33,800 bases of DNA from an uncultured Oxalobacteraceae bacterium. GTDB lineage: Bacteria > Pseudomonadota > Gammaproteobacteria > Burkholderiales > Burkholderiaceae_D. The stretch is taken from positions 1-33,800 of the forward strand of contig CAITOF010000021.1 in the NCBI GenBank assembly GCA_903893945.1. Reading direction: 5' to 3'. Under the pieces are notes generated by a model. That model was not told the origin of the DNA. It worked only from the letters and a program-made list of their open reading frames with translations, and searched no databases. A program made the translations under genes and the position numbers. Below, piece by piece: positions 1 to 8,543 of this stretch (its first letter is position 1; the number at the start of each line of letters is the position of its first letter).

Positions 1-93
1 CCCGGCGTACTCGATATCCGGTCCAATATCGTTTTGCAAACATTGAAGGATACTCACGCGATTGCTTCCGAACTGTTGAAAAGTACCGACTGA
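1..93 (+). CDS. Lrp/AsnC-family regulator, C-terminal fragment
   Basis: The open frame enters from the left edge and stops at a TGA at 91-93, leaving 30 residues. They begin PGVLDIRSNIVLQTLKDTHA, which resembles the end of the RAM/AsnC ligand-sensing domain (Lrp ends with a PGV...T...V...VK pattern). Lrp/AsnC proteins are small DNA-binding regulators that sense amino acids, but the helix-turn-helix part lies outside the window, so the family call rests on this tail alone. It reads in the same direction as the deacetylase gene, 188 bases away. A relation to the downstream operon is possible but unproven. Confidence 0.6.
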   Translation, partial: PGVLDIRSNIVLQTLKDTHAIASELLKSTD

Positions 94-227
94 CAGAAAG
101 GGGACCTGGGCGCAGCCCGAGCATCGCGTTTGCGGGGAGCTCCGACCCAAAAACACAAAATCAGCGCTCAAGTTGATCTGATGCAAGGAGCGTTCTGCCA
201 GCTGGACTACAATGGGCGTCAGAACAC

Positions 228-259
228 CTTGCGGTGGGGGAGGGAATAACGACCGCAAG
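228..259. repeat. Inverted repeat upstream of the deacetylase gene
   Basis: CTTGCGGT (228-235) and ACCGCAAG (252-259) are perfect 8-bp complementary arms around a 16-base loop. The repeat ends 22 bases before the ATG at 282, so it could be an operator or a 5'-leader hairpin for the deacetylase/acetyltransferase operon. No T-run follows, so it is not a terminator. I found no convincing -35/-10 pair in 94-281. Confidence 0.45.
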
Positions 260-281
260 CGCCAATTTCTGAGGGATAAGC

Positions 282-1205
282 ATGTTGCCGGCCTACATTT
301 CACATAACGACTGTGTCAAACACGACATGGGCGAACATCATCCTGAATGCCCGCTGCGCATCGGCGCGATCCGGGACCAGCTTCTGGTGAGCGGCCTGTT
401 GAATTTCATGTGCGAGTATGAAGCGCCCCTGGCAACCGAGGCACAGCTGGCGCGAGCCCATTCGCTGGCGTATATCAAAAAAATCGAGGCAATGAGTCCG
501 GTCCATGGTCTTGTGCACGTAGATCCGGACACCCAGATGAATCCTCACACCCTGCAGGCAGCGCTGCGTTCGGCAGGCGCAGCCGTGCTGGCCACCGATC
601 TGGTGATGACGCGCCAGAGTCCGGTTGCCTTCTGCAATGTCCGGCCGCCCGGTCATCATGCCGAATATGCGGCCGCCGGCGGGTTCTGCTTTTTCAATAA
701 TGTTGCCGTCGGTATTCGCCATGCCCTGGAAGTGTATGGTCTGGAGCGGATCGCGCTGATTGATTTTGACGTTCATCACGGTAATGGCAGTGAGGACATC
801 TTCTGCGAAGATCCGCGGGTGTTGATGTGTTCGACCTTTGAAAACGGCATTTATCCTTTCTGTGGTGCCGTACCCAGAGGGCCGAACATGATCAATATGG
901 GCCTGCCTTCGCGCAGCGGCGGCAAGCAGTTTCGCGAGGCGATTGAAACCGGCTGGCTGCCGGCCCTGCATCAGTTCAAACCCCAGTTGCTGTTTATTTC
1001 TGCCGGCTTTGACGGACATCGCGAAGACGATATGGGTAATCTCGGCCTGGTCGAAGCCGATTATGAATGGGTCACACAGCAGGCTGTGCTGATTGCCCGG
1101 CAGTATGCGGGCGGGCGCATTGTATCCTGTCTGGAAGGCGGGTATGCGATGTCGGCACTGGGTCGCAGTGTCGCAGCCCACATCAAGGTACTGTGTGGAC
1201 TTTAG
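282..1205 (+). CDS. Histone deacetylase family protein (class II / acetylpolyamine amidohydrolase-like)
   Basis: This 307-aa protein is a cytosolic zinc hydrolase of the arginase/deacetylase fold, expected to remove acetyl groups from lysine side chains or acetylpolyamines. The signature motifs are in order: RPPGHHA (residues 121-127, with the charge-relay pair H125/H126), FCFFNN (135-140), DFDVHHGNG (161-169), SAGFDGH (240-246) and LEGGY (284-288). The zinc ligands should be D163, H165 and D244, with Y288 as the catalytic tyrosine, so the enzyme looks intact and has the normal single-domain length. The start at 282 is preceded by GAGG at 271-274. The stop is 42 bases before the acetyltransferase gene on the same strand, which suggests co-transcription and opposing activities. 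The substrate (protein, polyamine or other) cannot be read from the sequence. Confidence 0.9.
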   Translation: MLPAYISHNDCVKHDMGEHHPECPLRIGAIRDQLLVSGLLNFMCEYEAPLATEAQLARAHSLAYIKKIEAMSPVHGLVHVDPDTQMNPHTLQAALRSAGAAVLATDLVMTRQSPVAFCNVRPPGHHAEYAAAGGFCFFNNVAVGIRHALEVYGLERIALIDFDVHHGNGSEDIFCEDPRVLMCSTFENGIYPFCGAVPRGPNMINMGLPSRSGGKQFREAIETGWLPALHQFKPQLLFISAGFDGHREDDMGNLGLVEADYEWVTQQAVLIARQYAGGRIVSCLEGGYAMSALGRSVAAHIKVLCGL

Positions 1206-1247
1206 AGGTATCATCAACCCAATGATTTCAATACCAAGGAATTGCGC

Positions 1248-3926
1248 ATGGACAAGCATTATCTGAGCCCTCTTTTTTCGCCGCGTTCCATTGTGGTATT
1301 TGCGGGCTGTACGGCCGATTCAGAGCCGCCGACCAAAGAGGCGCGGTTGCTGGTGGATCATCTGAAGAGCAGCAGTTTTGGCGGCCCGCTGACTTACCTG
1401 CATGTCGGCATGAGCGGCACACTCGGCGATCTGGCACATTCACGGGTTGATCTGGCCATTATCGTGTTACCCAGGGACCAACTGGTGGCGGCGCTCGAGG
1501 TAGCCGGCCGGATCAACTGTAAATCAGCGCTGATCATTGGTGATCATGTCGATGCGGAACTGGCTAAAAAGCTACAGGTCATTGCCCGTGGTTACGGCAT
1601 GGTCCTGCTGGGTCCGAACAGTTTGGGTTTTCAGCGGCCGATCCAGCATCTCAATGCCAGCACACTCGGACGCCTGAGCCAGAAAGGCGCGACGGCTCTG
1701 GTGTCGCAATCAGGCGCAGTCACGACCTCAATACTGGACTGGGCCAGCTCCAACGGTGTCGGCTTTTCAACCATCGTCTCTCTGGGGCCGCACAGTTCAG
1801 TCGATCTGGCACAGGTGCTGGATTTCCTGGCCGACGATGTAACGACCCATAGTATCGTGGTGTATCTGGAGGGCATACGCAATGCGCGCAGTTTCATGAG
1901 CTCGCTGCGGGCCGCGGCCGGTGCCAAACCGGTGATCGTCCTTAAGGCAGGAAGAAAACCCGATGGTGCCACAGCCGCATTGACCCATTCGGGCGCGCTG
2001 ATTGCCAGCGACGATGTTTTTGAGGCAGCGCTGAAGCGTGCCGGTGCGGTGCGCGTCAACACGTTTGTACAGCTTTTTTCTGCCGCCAAATGCCTGTCGG
2101 CGCGTTACCTGCCGATCGGCGGACGTCTCGCCATCATTTCCAACGGAGGTGGCCCTGCCATCATGGCCGCCGACTGGGTGAATGAACTGAATCTTGAAGT
2201 CGGCAAGCTTTCGGAACCTGAGGCGGCAAAATTGTTACTGCAGTTGTCCCCGGATGCCAGTCTCAGCGACATCATTGACCTGGACGAAACCGGTCAGGCG
2301 CAGCACTACCTGGCCGCGGTCAGCGCCTGCATGGCCAGCCGTCATATTGACGGCATTCTTGTGCTCCTGTCGCCGAAACCCGAACTTGATATCTGTGCCA
2401 TTTCACAGGTTCTGGCGGACCTGCAGCCGACCGCGGCCAAGCCGCTCATTACCTGTTGGATGGGCGATGAACTGGTGGCCGCCGGACGCACGATCCTGAA
2501 CAGTGCACTGATTCCGACTTTCCGTACACCCGAAGCGGCGGTTGACGCCTTCAACAATATAGCCACCTTTCACCAGAATCAGCAGTTGTTGTATCAGGTG
2601 CCGTCATCGTTGTCGGAACTGGCCAAGCCTGACATCGACGGCGCGCACATTCTGATCGAAACCATACTCACCGAGCGCCGTCAGGTGCTCACGGAAATGG
2701 AATCGAAGGCGCTGCTGTCATCGTTTCATATTCCCGTTACGCGAACCATACTGACGCGGTCGGCCAATGAGGCCTTGCTGGTGGCCAACCAGATTGGTTA
2801 TCCGGTGGCGCTTAAAATTGATTCGGCTGACATTGTACACAAGTCTGATGTCCGTGGTGTCGCGCTTAATGTTCAGAATGCAGTCGGTGTGCGCGACACA
2901 TTTCTGGGCATGATGGAAACGGTGGGACGTTTAAAACCGGACGCCCGCATCAACGGGATCACGGTTCAGAACATGTCTGGCAAGCCGGATGGCCGCGAAC
3001 TGTATATTGGTGTTCGTACCGACCCACAGTTTGGCCCGGTAATCTCATTTGGTGCAGGTGGCACGATGATCGAGCTGATTGCAGACCGTGCCATTGAACT
3101 GCCGCCACTCAATCAGTTTCTTGCGCATCGCCTGACCGATCGGGTACGCTGTTCGGAGACCCTGGGTGAGTGGCGTGGTGCTCCGCCCGCAGATCGTGAT
3201 GCGCTGGAACGTATTCTGCTGCGGGTATCGGAAATGGTCTGCGCGCTTCCGCAGGTGCGTGAGATGGATATTAACCCCGTGATACTGGATGCGACCGGTG
3301 CGCTGGTGGTCGATGCCCGTATTGTGGTGGGCAACGCGGCGCTCGAATCGGGAAACTATCCGCATCTGGCGATTCTTCCTTATCCGTCTGATCGCGAATC
3401 GGAATGGCCTCTGCGCAATGGCAATCATTACAAAATCCGGCCACTGCATCCGCATGACGCGCAAATGCTGCAGGCGCTGGTTCGCGGACTGTCACAGGAA
3501 AGTCGTTATTTCCGGTTTATTTCGTCCATGCGTGAATTGCCTGACCGGATGCTGGCCCGCTTCACACTGATCGACTATGACCGTGAAATGGCCATGGTTG
3601 CCGTATTTCCTGAGCGGGTGGGCAATCCGGAAGGTGGCTTTACCGAAACAGAGCGTATCATCGGCGTGTCGCGTTATGTGACCAATCCGGATAAGAGCAC
3701 CTGCGAATTTTCATTGTTGATCGCTGACGAATACAATGGACAGGGTCTGGGTACGCGCCTGATGCTGTCGATCATCGATATTGCGCGCAGCAAGGGACTG
3801 ACCTCCATGGAAGGCCTGGTGCTAAGCAATAATTCGGGCATGTTGAAATTGATGCGCAGTCTGGATTTTGTGGTCAAGCCTTATGAAGATGACCCGGATC
3901 TGCGTCTCTGTGTCCGTTCCCTGTAA
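1248..3926 (+). CDS. pat: Pat-type protein lysine acetyltransferase (NDP-forming acyl-CoA synthetase domains plus GNAT)
   Basis: This 892-aa protein has the full Pat/YfiQ layout: a CoA-binding Rossmann domain (about 10-130), succinyl-CoA-ligase-like domains (about 145-470), an ATP-grasp domain (about 480-690, including KIDSADIVHKSDVRGV) and a C-terminal GNAT domain (about 725-890). In Salmonella Pat (886 aa) the GNAT part acetylates and inactivates acetyl-CoA synthetase. The glutamate in CEFSLLIADEY (E820 here) matches the catalytic Glu of Pat, and QGLGT is the acetyl-CoA pyrophosphate loop. A His is present in THSGA (H247), where active ADP-forming synthetases carry the phosphohistidine, so residual synthetase activity cannot be excluded. 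I chose the ATG at 1248 because AAGGA at 1236-1240 is 7 bases upstream. The in-frame TTG at 1242 is too close to that site. Confidence 0.88.
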   Translation: MDKHYLSPLFSPRSIVVFAGCTADSEPPTKEARLLVDHLKSSSFGGPLTYLHVGMSGTLGDLAHSRVDLAIIVLPRDQLVAALEVAGRINCKSALIIGDHVDAELAKKLQVIARGYGMVLLGPNSLGFQRPIQHLNASTLGRLSQKGATALVSQSGAVTTSILDWASSNGVGFSTIVSLGPHSSVDLAQVLDFLADDVTTHSIVVYLEGIRNARSFMSSLRAAAGAKPVIVLKAGRKPDGATAALTHSGALIASDDVFEAALKRAGAVRVNTFVQLFSAAKCLSARYLPIGGRLAIISNGGGPAIMAADWVNELNLEVGKLSEPEAAKLLLQLSPDASLSDIIDLDETGQAQHYLAAVSACMASRHIDGILVLLSPKPELDICAISQVLADLQPTAAKPLITCWMGDELVAAGRTILNSALIPTFRTPEAAVDAFNNIATFHQNQQLLYQVPSSLSELAKPDIDGAHILIETILTERRQVLTEMESKALLSSFHIPVTRTILTRSANEALLVANQIGYPVALKIDSADIVHKSDVRGVALNVQNAVGVRDTFLGMMETVGRLKPDARINGITVQNMSGKPDGRELYIGVRTDPQFGPVISFGAGGTMIELIADRAIELPPLNQFLAHRLTDRVRCSETLGEWRGAPPADRDALERILLRVSEMVCALPQVREMDINPVILDATGALVVDARIVVGNAALESGNYPHLAILPYPSDRESEWPLRNGNHYKIRPLHPHDAQMLQALVRGLSQESRYFRFISSMRELPDRMLARFTLIDYDREMAMVAVFPERVGNPEGGFTETERIIGVSRYVTNPDKSTCEFSLLIADEYNGQGLGTRLMLSIIDIARSKGLTSMEGLVLSNNSGMLKLMRSLDFVVKPYEDDPDLRLCVRSL

Positions 3927-3938
3927 GGCCGCCGGTTG

Positions 3939-4373
3939 ATGATGGGACAAAACCGCTCAGACAGGGACAGGAAGATGGCCGACGCCGCGCGACTGGCGGC
4001 AAAGATACGACGCCTCGGCTATGTGATTTTATGCGCAGGCCTGATCGTGTCATTCGCCGTTTATTTTATTACCGGCCAGACTCCGGACAACCAGACTGGT
4101 GTGATTGGCTATGAAAATAGTGGCGGCAGCAGTTATGCGATACTGGCTGACGGGTCCAAGCGCTATCAATACGATATGGAACGCATCGGCGGAAAATCGA
4201 TGCTGTTCGCTGCGCAGCTGTATGACTGGTTTGCCAGTCTGTGGCAAGCCGAAAATCTGCCTTACACGCTGGCTGCGCTGTCGATTGCCGCGGCGCTGGC
4301 GTGCCTGTTACTGGCGCATCTGATTGCCCTGCCCATGCTGGACGAGGAAGATGATTCGTCCTGGCGAGGCTAG
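3939..4373 (+). CDS. Small two-helix membrane protein, function unknown
   Basis: I do not recognise this 144-aa protein. It has a basic N-terminus, one hydrophobic segment at about residues 27-45 (GYVILCAGLIVSFAVYFI), a soluble stretch rich in Gly, Ser and Tyr, a second long hydrophobic segment near 107-133, and an acidic C-terminal tail (DEEDDS). This suggests an inner-membrane protein with a periplasmic loop of about 60 residues. It follows the acetyltransferase by 12 bases and precedes a strong terminator, so it is the last gene of that operon. ATG codons at 3939 and 3942 compete with an ATG at 3975 that has AGGGA 7 bases upstream, giving a 132-aa product. I cannot decide between them. Confidence 0.7.
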   Translation: MMGQNRSDRDRKMADAARLAAKIRRLGYVILCAGLIVSFAVYFITGQTPDNQTGVIGYENSGGSSYAILADGSKRYQYDMERIGGKSMLFAAQLYDWFASLWQAENLPYTLAALSIAAALACLLLAHLIALPMLDEEDDSSWRG

Positions 4374-4375
4374 AC

Positions 4376-4400
4376 AAAAGGCACCCGAAGGTGCCTTTTT
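4376..4400. terminator. Bidirectional rho-independent terminator
   Basis: AAAAGGCACC (4376-4385), loop CGAA and GGTGCCTTTT (4390-4399) form a perfect 10-bp stem with a tetraloop. There is a T-run on the plus side and the mirror A-run on the other, so it can stop transcription from both the acetyltransferase operon and the convergent protease operon that ends at 4418. Confidence 0.93.
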
Positions 4401-4417
4401 AACGGGGCGACAGACAA

Positions 4418-6592
4418 TCAATTGGCCGGATAGGTCATCTTTAACTGATCAAACAGGAAGGTGTACACATCGGTTTGCTGACTGACGCGAATCGATAAGG
4501 CGCTACCGATACCATGCCCGGCGTGCGAATTAATGCTCAGATAAACCGGTCGGCCCGACGTTGTTGCAGCCTGCAGGCGTGCGATCATTTTGCGCGAGTG
4601 CATGGGATTGACGCGGCCATCCGTTTCACCGGTCGCCATAAAAATGGCCGGATATTTCACGCCCTTTTTGACGTGATGGTAAGGTGAATAAGCCGCCAGA
4701 GCCTTGAGTTGATCCGGATTCTTCACGCTGCCGAATTCAGTCGTATTGAATGCGCCGTTTGGATCCAGCTCGACGCGCAACATGTCATAAATACCCACCT
4801 GCGACACCACGGCATGAAACAGCTCCGGGTGCTGTGTGAATACCGCACCCATCAATAAGCCGCCATTGCTTCCGCCTATCGCAGCCATATGCGCGCTGCT
4901 GGTGTATTTCTGTTTGATGAGGTACTGCGCCGCAGCGGTAAAGTCATCAAATACGTTCTGTTTGTGAGTCAGCGCACCCTGGTTGTGCCACTCTTCGCCA
5001 AACTCACCGCCACCGCGCAGATTGGCGATCACGAAGATGCCGCCGCCATCCAGCCACAAGCGGGTTCCCGCGCCCAGAAAGCCCGGGGTTATGTTGACGC
5101 CGTAACCGCCATAACCGTTGAGTAATAACGGATTCTTGCCATCCAGTTTTACGCCTTTGCGACGTACGATATTCAGGGGAATTTTTGTGCCGTCTTTTGA
5201 GGTGGCAAATTCGCGCACGACTTCGACATCGTCAAAGTTGACCGGGCTGGTCTGAACCAGCTTGGTATCCGATGCCTTGGCACTGGCCTCGTCATAGCGT
5301 ATATAGTAGGTCGGTTTTAAAAACGTGCTGACTGAGTACAGCAGGGTGCCATCCGGGATGGGTTCGACCGTATAGACGGCCGCGACATCCGGCAAGGGTA
5401 AATTGCCCCTGGATTTGCCGTCGAGATCGTACATCGCCACACGGGATGGACCACCCACCAGTTCCCTTATATAAACCGTGTTTTTGGTGATCGTGACCGG
5501 TGAACCGCCAAATTCTCCGCCAGTCTGCATGACCGCATCGGATTCAGGCACCAGCAGCGTGGCGTGTCTGATATCCGGATCAGTGGCACTCATTTTGAGC
5601 AGCTTTCCGTGCGGCGCGCCCATCCGCGAAACGAGGTACAGGGCATTATCAGGGCCGATGGTGGCAACCACGATCTTGTCTTCAAAATGCGTGAACTGCT
5701 GGATGCTGCCATCATTTCTCAATAAATAATGGGCAAATTCACCGCCATCGCCATTGCCCACCGTCGCAATGATGGCGTCTGAATTACCATTATTGGCCAA
5801 AAATATCTCGGCCACTTTGGGGAAGTCTTTGCCCAGGATATACACATCTTTATCCGGCGTGTCACCCAATTTGTGATAATAAATCTGCTGATAAAAATGT
5901 TCGCGATCCGCACCTTCTTCGGGACCGGGGTAGCGTGTGTACCAGAATCCGCTTCCGTCTGCGCGCCATGCCAGGCTGCCGCCGGCCGTGGGGTACTGAA
6001 CGCGCGGAATGGCGCTTTCCACTTCTTTTCCGGTGCTGACGTCAAACAGATGCAGTGTGCCGTCTTCACTGCCATTTTCGGACATGGACACCGCGACCAG
6101 ATCGCCTTTGGGTGACGGGATAAACCAGTCGATGGCAGTCGTGCCCTTGTCATTGATCACGTTCGGGTCGACAATGATTTTTGCCAAGGCTGGGTCCGCC
6201 GAATTCGGCATGACAGCGATCATGGGTTGCTGTTTCGGTGGCTGGTTGTAATACGCAAAAATCTGGTTGCCCGCCGCATGCAGCCCGTAATACGAACTGG
6301 ACGCCGCTGAAATCTGTTTCATCAGTCGCTCGTTCATGGCGCTACGGTACGGGATTTTGTCAAAATAGTGCCGGGTGTGTTCGTCCTGTTTCAGACTCCA
6401 CTCGTGAACCTGGGGGTCCGCCGCATTTTCCAGCCAGCGGTAGGGGTCGGCAACTTTCAGGTCGCCATAGCTGTCTGTGACTGACTCAATCCGTGTGGCA
6501 GGTGCTGTCGGATCCGCAGCGTGGCTGCTGTTCGTGAGTACCCATATACTGCCTGCTGCGCCGAGCGCGTAAATAATTGATTTTAAATTCAT
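4418..6592 (-). CDS. Prolyl oligopeptidase (S9A), exported
   Basis: This 724-aa serine peptidase cleaves short peptides after proline. An N-terminal signal peptide (basic start, hydrophobic core at about 5-20, likely cleavage after SHA at residue 25) points to the periplasm or outside. The beta-propeller occupies roughly residues 100-450 and the alpha/beta hydrolase domain the rest. The catalytic triad is visible: S575 in GGSNGG, D658 in GETDGRVNP and H693 in AGHGIG. The length is normal for the family. AGAGG lies 6 bases before the ATG, supporting the start. It is the second gene after the S53 protease on the same strand (70-base gap), so endoproteolysis and peptide trimming probably go together. 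Confidence 0.93.
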   Translation of the reverse strand: MNLKSIIYALGAAGSIWVLTNSSHAADPTAPATRIESVTDSYGDLKVADPYRWLENAADPQVHEWSLKQDEHTRHYFDKIPYRSAMNERLMKQISAASSSYYGLHAAGNQIFAYYNQPPKQQPMIAVMPNSADPALAKIIVDPNVINDKGTTAIDWFIPSPKGDLVAVSMSENGSEDGTLHLFDVSTGKEVESAIPRVQYPTAGGSLAWRADGSGFWYTRYPGPEEGADREHFYQQIYYHKLGDTPDKDVYILGKDFPKVAEIFLANNGNSDAIIATVGNGDGGEFAHYLLRNDGSIQQFTHFEDKIVVATIGPDNALYLVSRMGAPHGKLLKMSATDPDIRHATLLVPESDAVMQTGGEFGGSPVTITKNTVYIRELVGGPSRVAMYDLDGKSRGNLPLPDVAAVYTVEPIPDGTLLYSVSTFLKPTYYIRYDEASAKASDTKLVQTSPVNFDDVEVVREFATSKDGTKIPLNIVRRKGVKLDGKNPLLLNGYGGYGVNITPGFLGAGTRLWLDGGGIFVIANLRGGGEFGEEWHNQGALTHKQNVFDDFTAAAQYLIKQKYTSSAHMAAIGGSNGGLLMGAVFTQHPELFHAVVSQVGIYDMLRVELDPNGAFNTTEFGSVKNPDQLKALAAYSPYHHVKKGVKYPAIFMATGETDGRVNPMHSRKMIARLQAATTSGRPVYLSINSHAGHGIGSALSIRVSQQTDVYTFLFDQLKMTYPAN

Positions 6593-6615
6593 GGAGATCC
6601 TCTGAAAGGTGGAAC

Positions 6616-6635
6616 GGGCGGTTAGGCAACCGCCC
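6616..6635 (-). repeat. Perfect hairpin between the two protease genes
   Basis: GGGCGGTT (6616-6623) and AACCGCCC (6628-6635) form an 8-bp stem with a 4-base loop inside the 70-base gap between the S53 and prolyl oligopeptidase genes. Neither side has a T-run, so it is not a standard terminator. Partial attenuation, or protection of the upstream message after processing, are possible roles. Confidence 0.6.
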
Positions 6636-6662
6636 TGAAATGCATGTTAAGCGAACCGACGA

Positions 6663-8543
6663 TCAATAACCCCAGCTGGAAAAGGATTTGGCCAGTTTGG
6701 TTGCATCGACAGCGCCTAGTCCGGTAGCCGGATTATAGCCATGGGTGGATTGATAGTATTCATTGTCACCCGATGTGATGGCGCGGAATGGCGAGTTCTG
6801 GTCATAGCCAAACTGCCTGAATCGTGCGTACAGTTGCGGATTCAGAAAGCCGAGCCGGGTTCCGGCAACCTGAGACACCAGAATGCTGATACCGTTTAAT
6901 TGAGGCGCAACAAAACTGGTGCCGCCCCACCCATATTGCCAGCCACCGCCGACATATTCTGCATAGCCGGTATCCGGATCTGCGTTCAGCGAAATGTCAG
7001 GTACGTTACGACCGGCATAGGCATTGGGCAGATCGATCAGATCCTGGGGACCGGAGGTACTCTGGCAGATCAACGACTGGTTAGGTGCGGTGAGCTGTGT
7101 GCCTTGCAGGTGTTTCTGGTAATAAGGAATGTCAAATTCGACGCTGACACCACCGCCGCCACCGACCGGGAACAGGTTGGCGTAATAAAAAGCGCCGCCA
7201 AAGAGAGGACTGTTTTCAAAGAAGTTCTGCAGGTAATCCCAGCCCCATGCGCGGTCTTTCGGGACAGTGACACTTCCCAGGGTCGCACCCGTATTGGGGT
7301 CGATGAAGGTCTGCGTTCCCGCCAGTGTGATGCCACCCGAAGCGAGGATCAATGTGTCGCTGGCAGGGTATTCAACGCTGAGAGTCTGGGTGCAGCCTGG
7401 ATAGGCGTACGAGCCCTGGTTATTGTTGATATCGTAAGCGCCTTCATCACCGGCAGAGGTAAGGACCGTAATACCTTGCGCTGCCAGTTCCATCAGCGCC
7501 TGATGCGTCGCAGGAATGACCCCGGTATCCTGTGCAAATTCCGTTCCGCCCCAGCTCATGGACAGTGTGTCAACATGATTGTCGTTGGCCGCTTTCAGGA
7601 ATACATCGACAAAGCCCTGATCGGTATTCGGTGCTTCATAGACAAACACCCTGGCAGCAGGCGCAATACCGCCTGACTGTTCAACGTCCAGGGTCGTTTC
7701 CCCGGAGCCATCCGTTCCGGTTCCGCCATCGACTGGAATTTCTTTAATCTTGTCGGACGCGACGGTGAGGCCCACACTTTGCCAGTAGGTATAGGCATCG
7801 CTGGGCGTGAATGTGGCAAAGGTGGCGATACCGATTTTATGACCCTGACCCAATACGTTGCGTTTATACAGCGGTGTAATGTTATAAAGTTCGGCAACGT
7901 CAGTCACTGTAAAAGCACCCGGCTGGTTAGTGGTCGTCACACTGTTGTTCAGTGTCGACAACGGTGGGCTGACTTTCAGTGCGCCCTTGGAATCGCTGGA
8001 CATATTGTGTGACAGTGAGCGCATTCTGGGTTTGGTGTCCAGGCCGGTAACGGCCAGTACAACGTCAGAAACGCTGGACGGCACGGTCAGTGCGTGATTT
8101 GGCCTAATATAATTCCTGCCATTCTCGCTGTAGTTATGCACCTCGGTGGCAAAGTATTGATTAAATTGTGCCATGCTGCCGGTCGCTCTGAGCACCAGAT
8201 GATTCTGGTAAACCTCGGTGACCTGAATTCCCTGTTTGCCTAAATCTGCCTTGACACGGTTTATCTCCGCGTCGGAAGGAGCATAACGGCTTGCAAAATC
8301 CTGAACCGACAGAAACTGGTGATAGCGGGGGCTGGTCGGATCGACGGTTTCGCTGATGAAACTGGTCAGCGCGTCCTGATTGCGCAGTTGCAGCACGATC
8401 GATACGGTTTGTGTGGCGCTGGATGACGTTGCACCTAAATCCTGAGCCGGCGTTTGACTGGCTTGTACGCTGCCCGATAAACACAGTACACCTGCGAAAA
8501 GTCCGGACACGGCAGCTGCTGACGGCTTGGTTCTGAATTTCAT
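6663..8543 (-). CDS. S53 family serine-carboxyl peptidase (sedolisin / pseudomonalisin-like)
   Basis: This 626-aa secreted endopeptidase should be made as a zymogen. From the ATG at 8543 (GGGAG about 7 bases upstream) there is a signal peptide with likely cleavage after VQA (residue 28), a pro-kumamolisin activation domain (about 40-175), then the catalytic domain. The S53 residues are present: E282 and D286 in GETTLD, oxyanion-hole D366 in SAGDEG, and S543 in GGTSFVAP. The C-terminal NPATGLGAVD segment resembles the family's calcium-binding end. Sedolisins are usually active at acid pH. A longer reading frame upstream to 8624 would put 27 polar residues ahead of the signal peptide and is unlikely. 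Confidence 0.93.
   Translation of the reverse strand: MKFRTKPSAAAVSGLFAGVLCLSGSVQASQTPAQDLGATSSSATQTVSIVLQLRNQDALTSFISETVDPTSPRYHQFLSVQDFASRYAPSDAEINRVKADLGKQGIQVTEVYQNHLVLRATGSMAQFNQYFATEVHNYSENGRNYIRPNHALTVPSSVSDVVLAVTGLDTKPRMRSLSHNMSSDSKGALKVSPPLSTLNNSVTTTNQPGAFTVTDVAELYNITPLYKRNVLGQGHKIGIATFATFTPSDAYTYWQSVGLTVASDKIKEIPVDGGTGTDGSGETTLDVEQSGGIAPAARVFVYEAPNTDQGFVDVFLKAANDNHVDTLSMSWGGTEFAQDTGVIPATHQALMELAAQGITVLTSAGDEGAYDINNNQGSYAYPGCTQTLSVEYPASDTLILASGGITLAGTQTFIDPNTGATLGSVTVPKDRAWGWDYLQNFFENSPLFGGAFYYANLFPVGGGGGVSVEFDIPYYQKHLQGTQLTAPNQSLICQSTSGPQDLIDLPNAYAGRNVPDISLNADPDTGYAEYVGGGWQYGWGGTSFVAPQLNGISILVSQVAGTRLGFLNPQLYARFRQFGYDQNSPFRAITSGDNEYYQSTHGYNPATGLGAVDATKLAKSFSSWGY

Noticed and set aside
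300..1259. Long minus-strand open frame (319 codons) opposite the deacetylase gene
   Set aside because: It is an antisense shadow: the plus-strand frame carries all catalytic motifs of a known family, and the antisense translation matches nothing.
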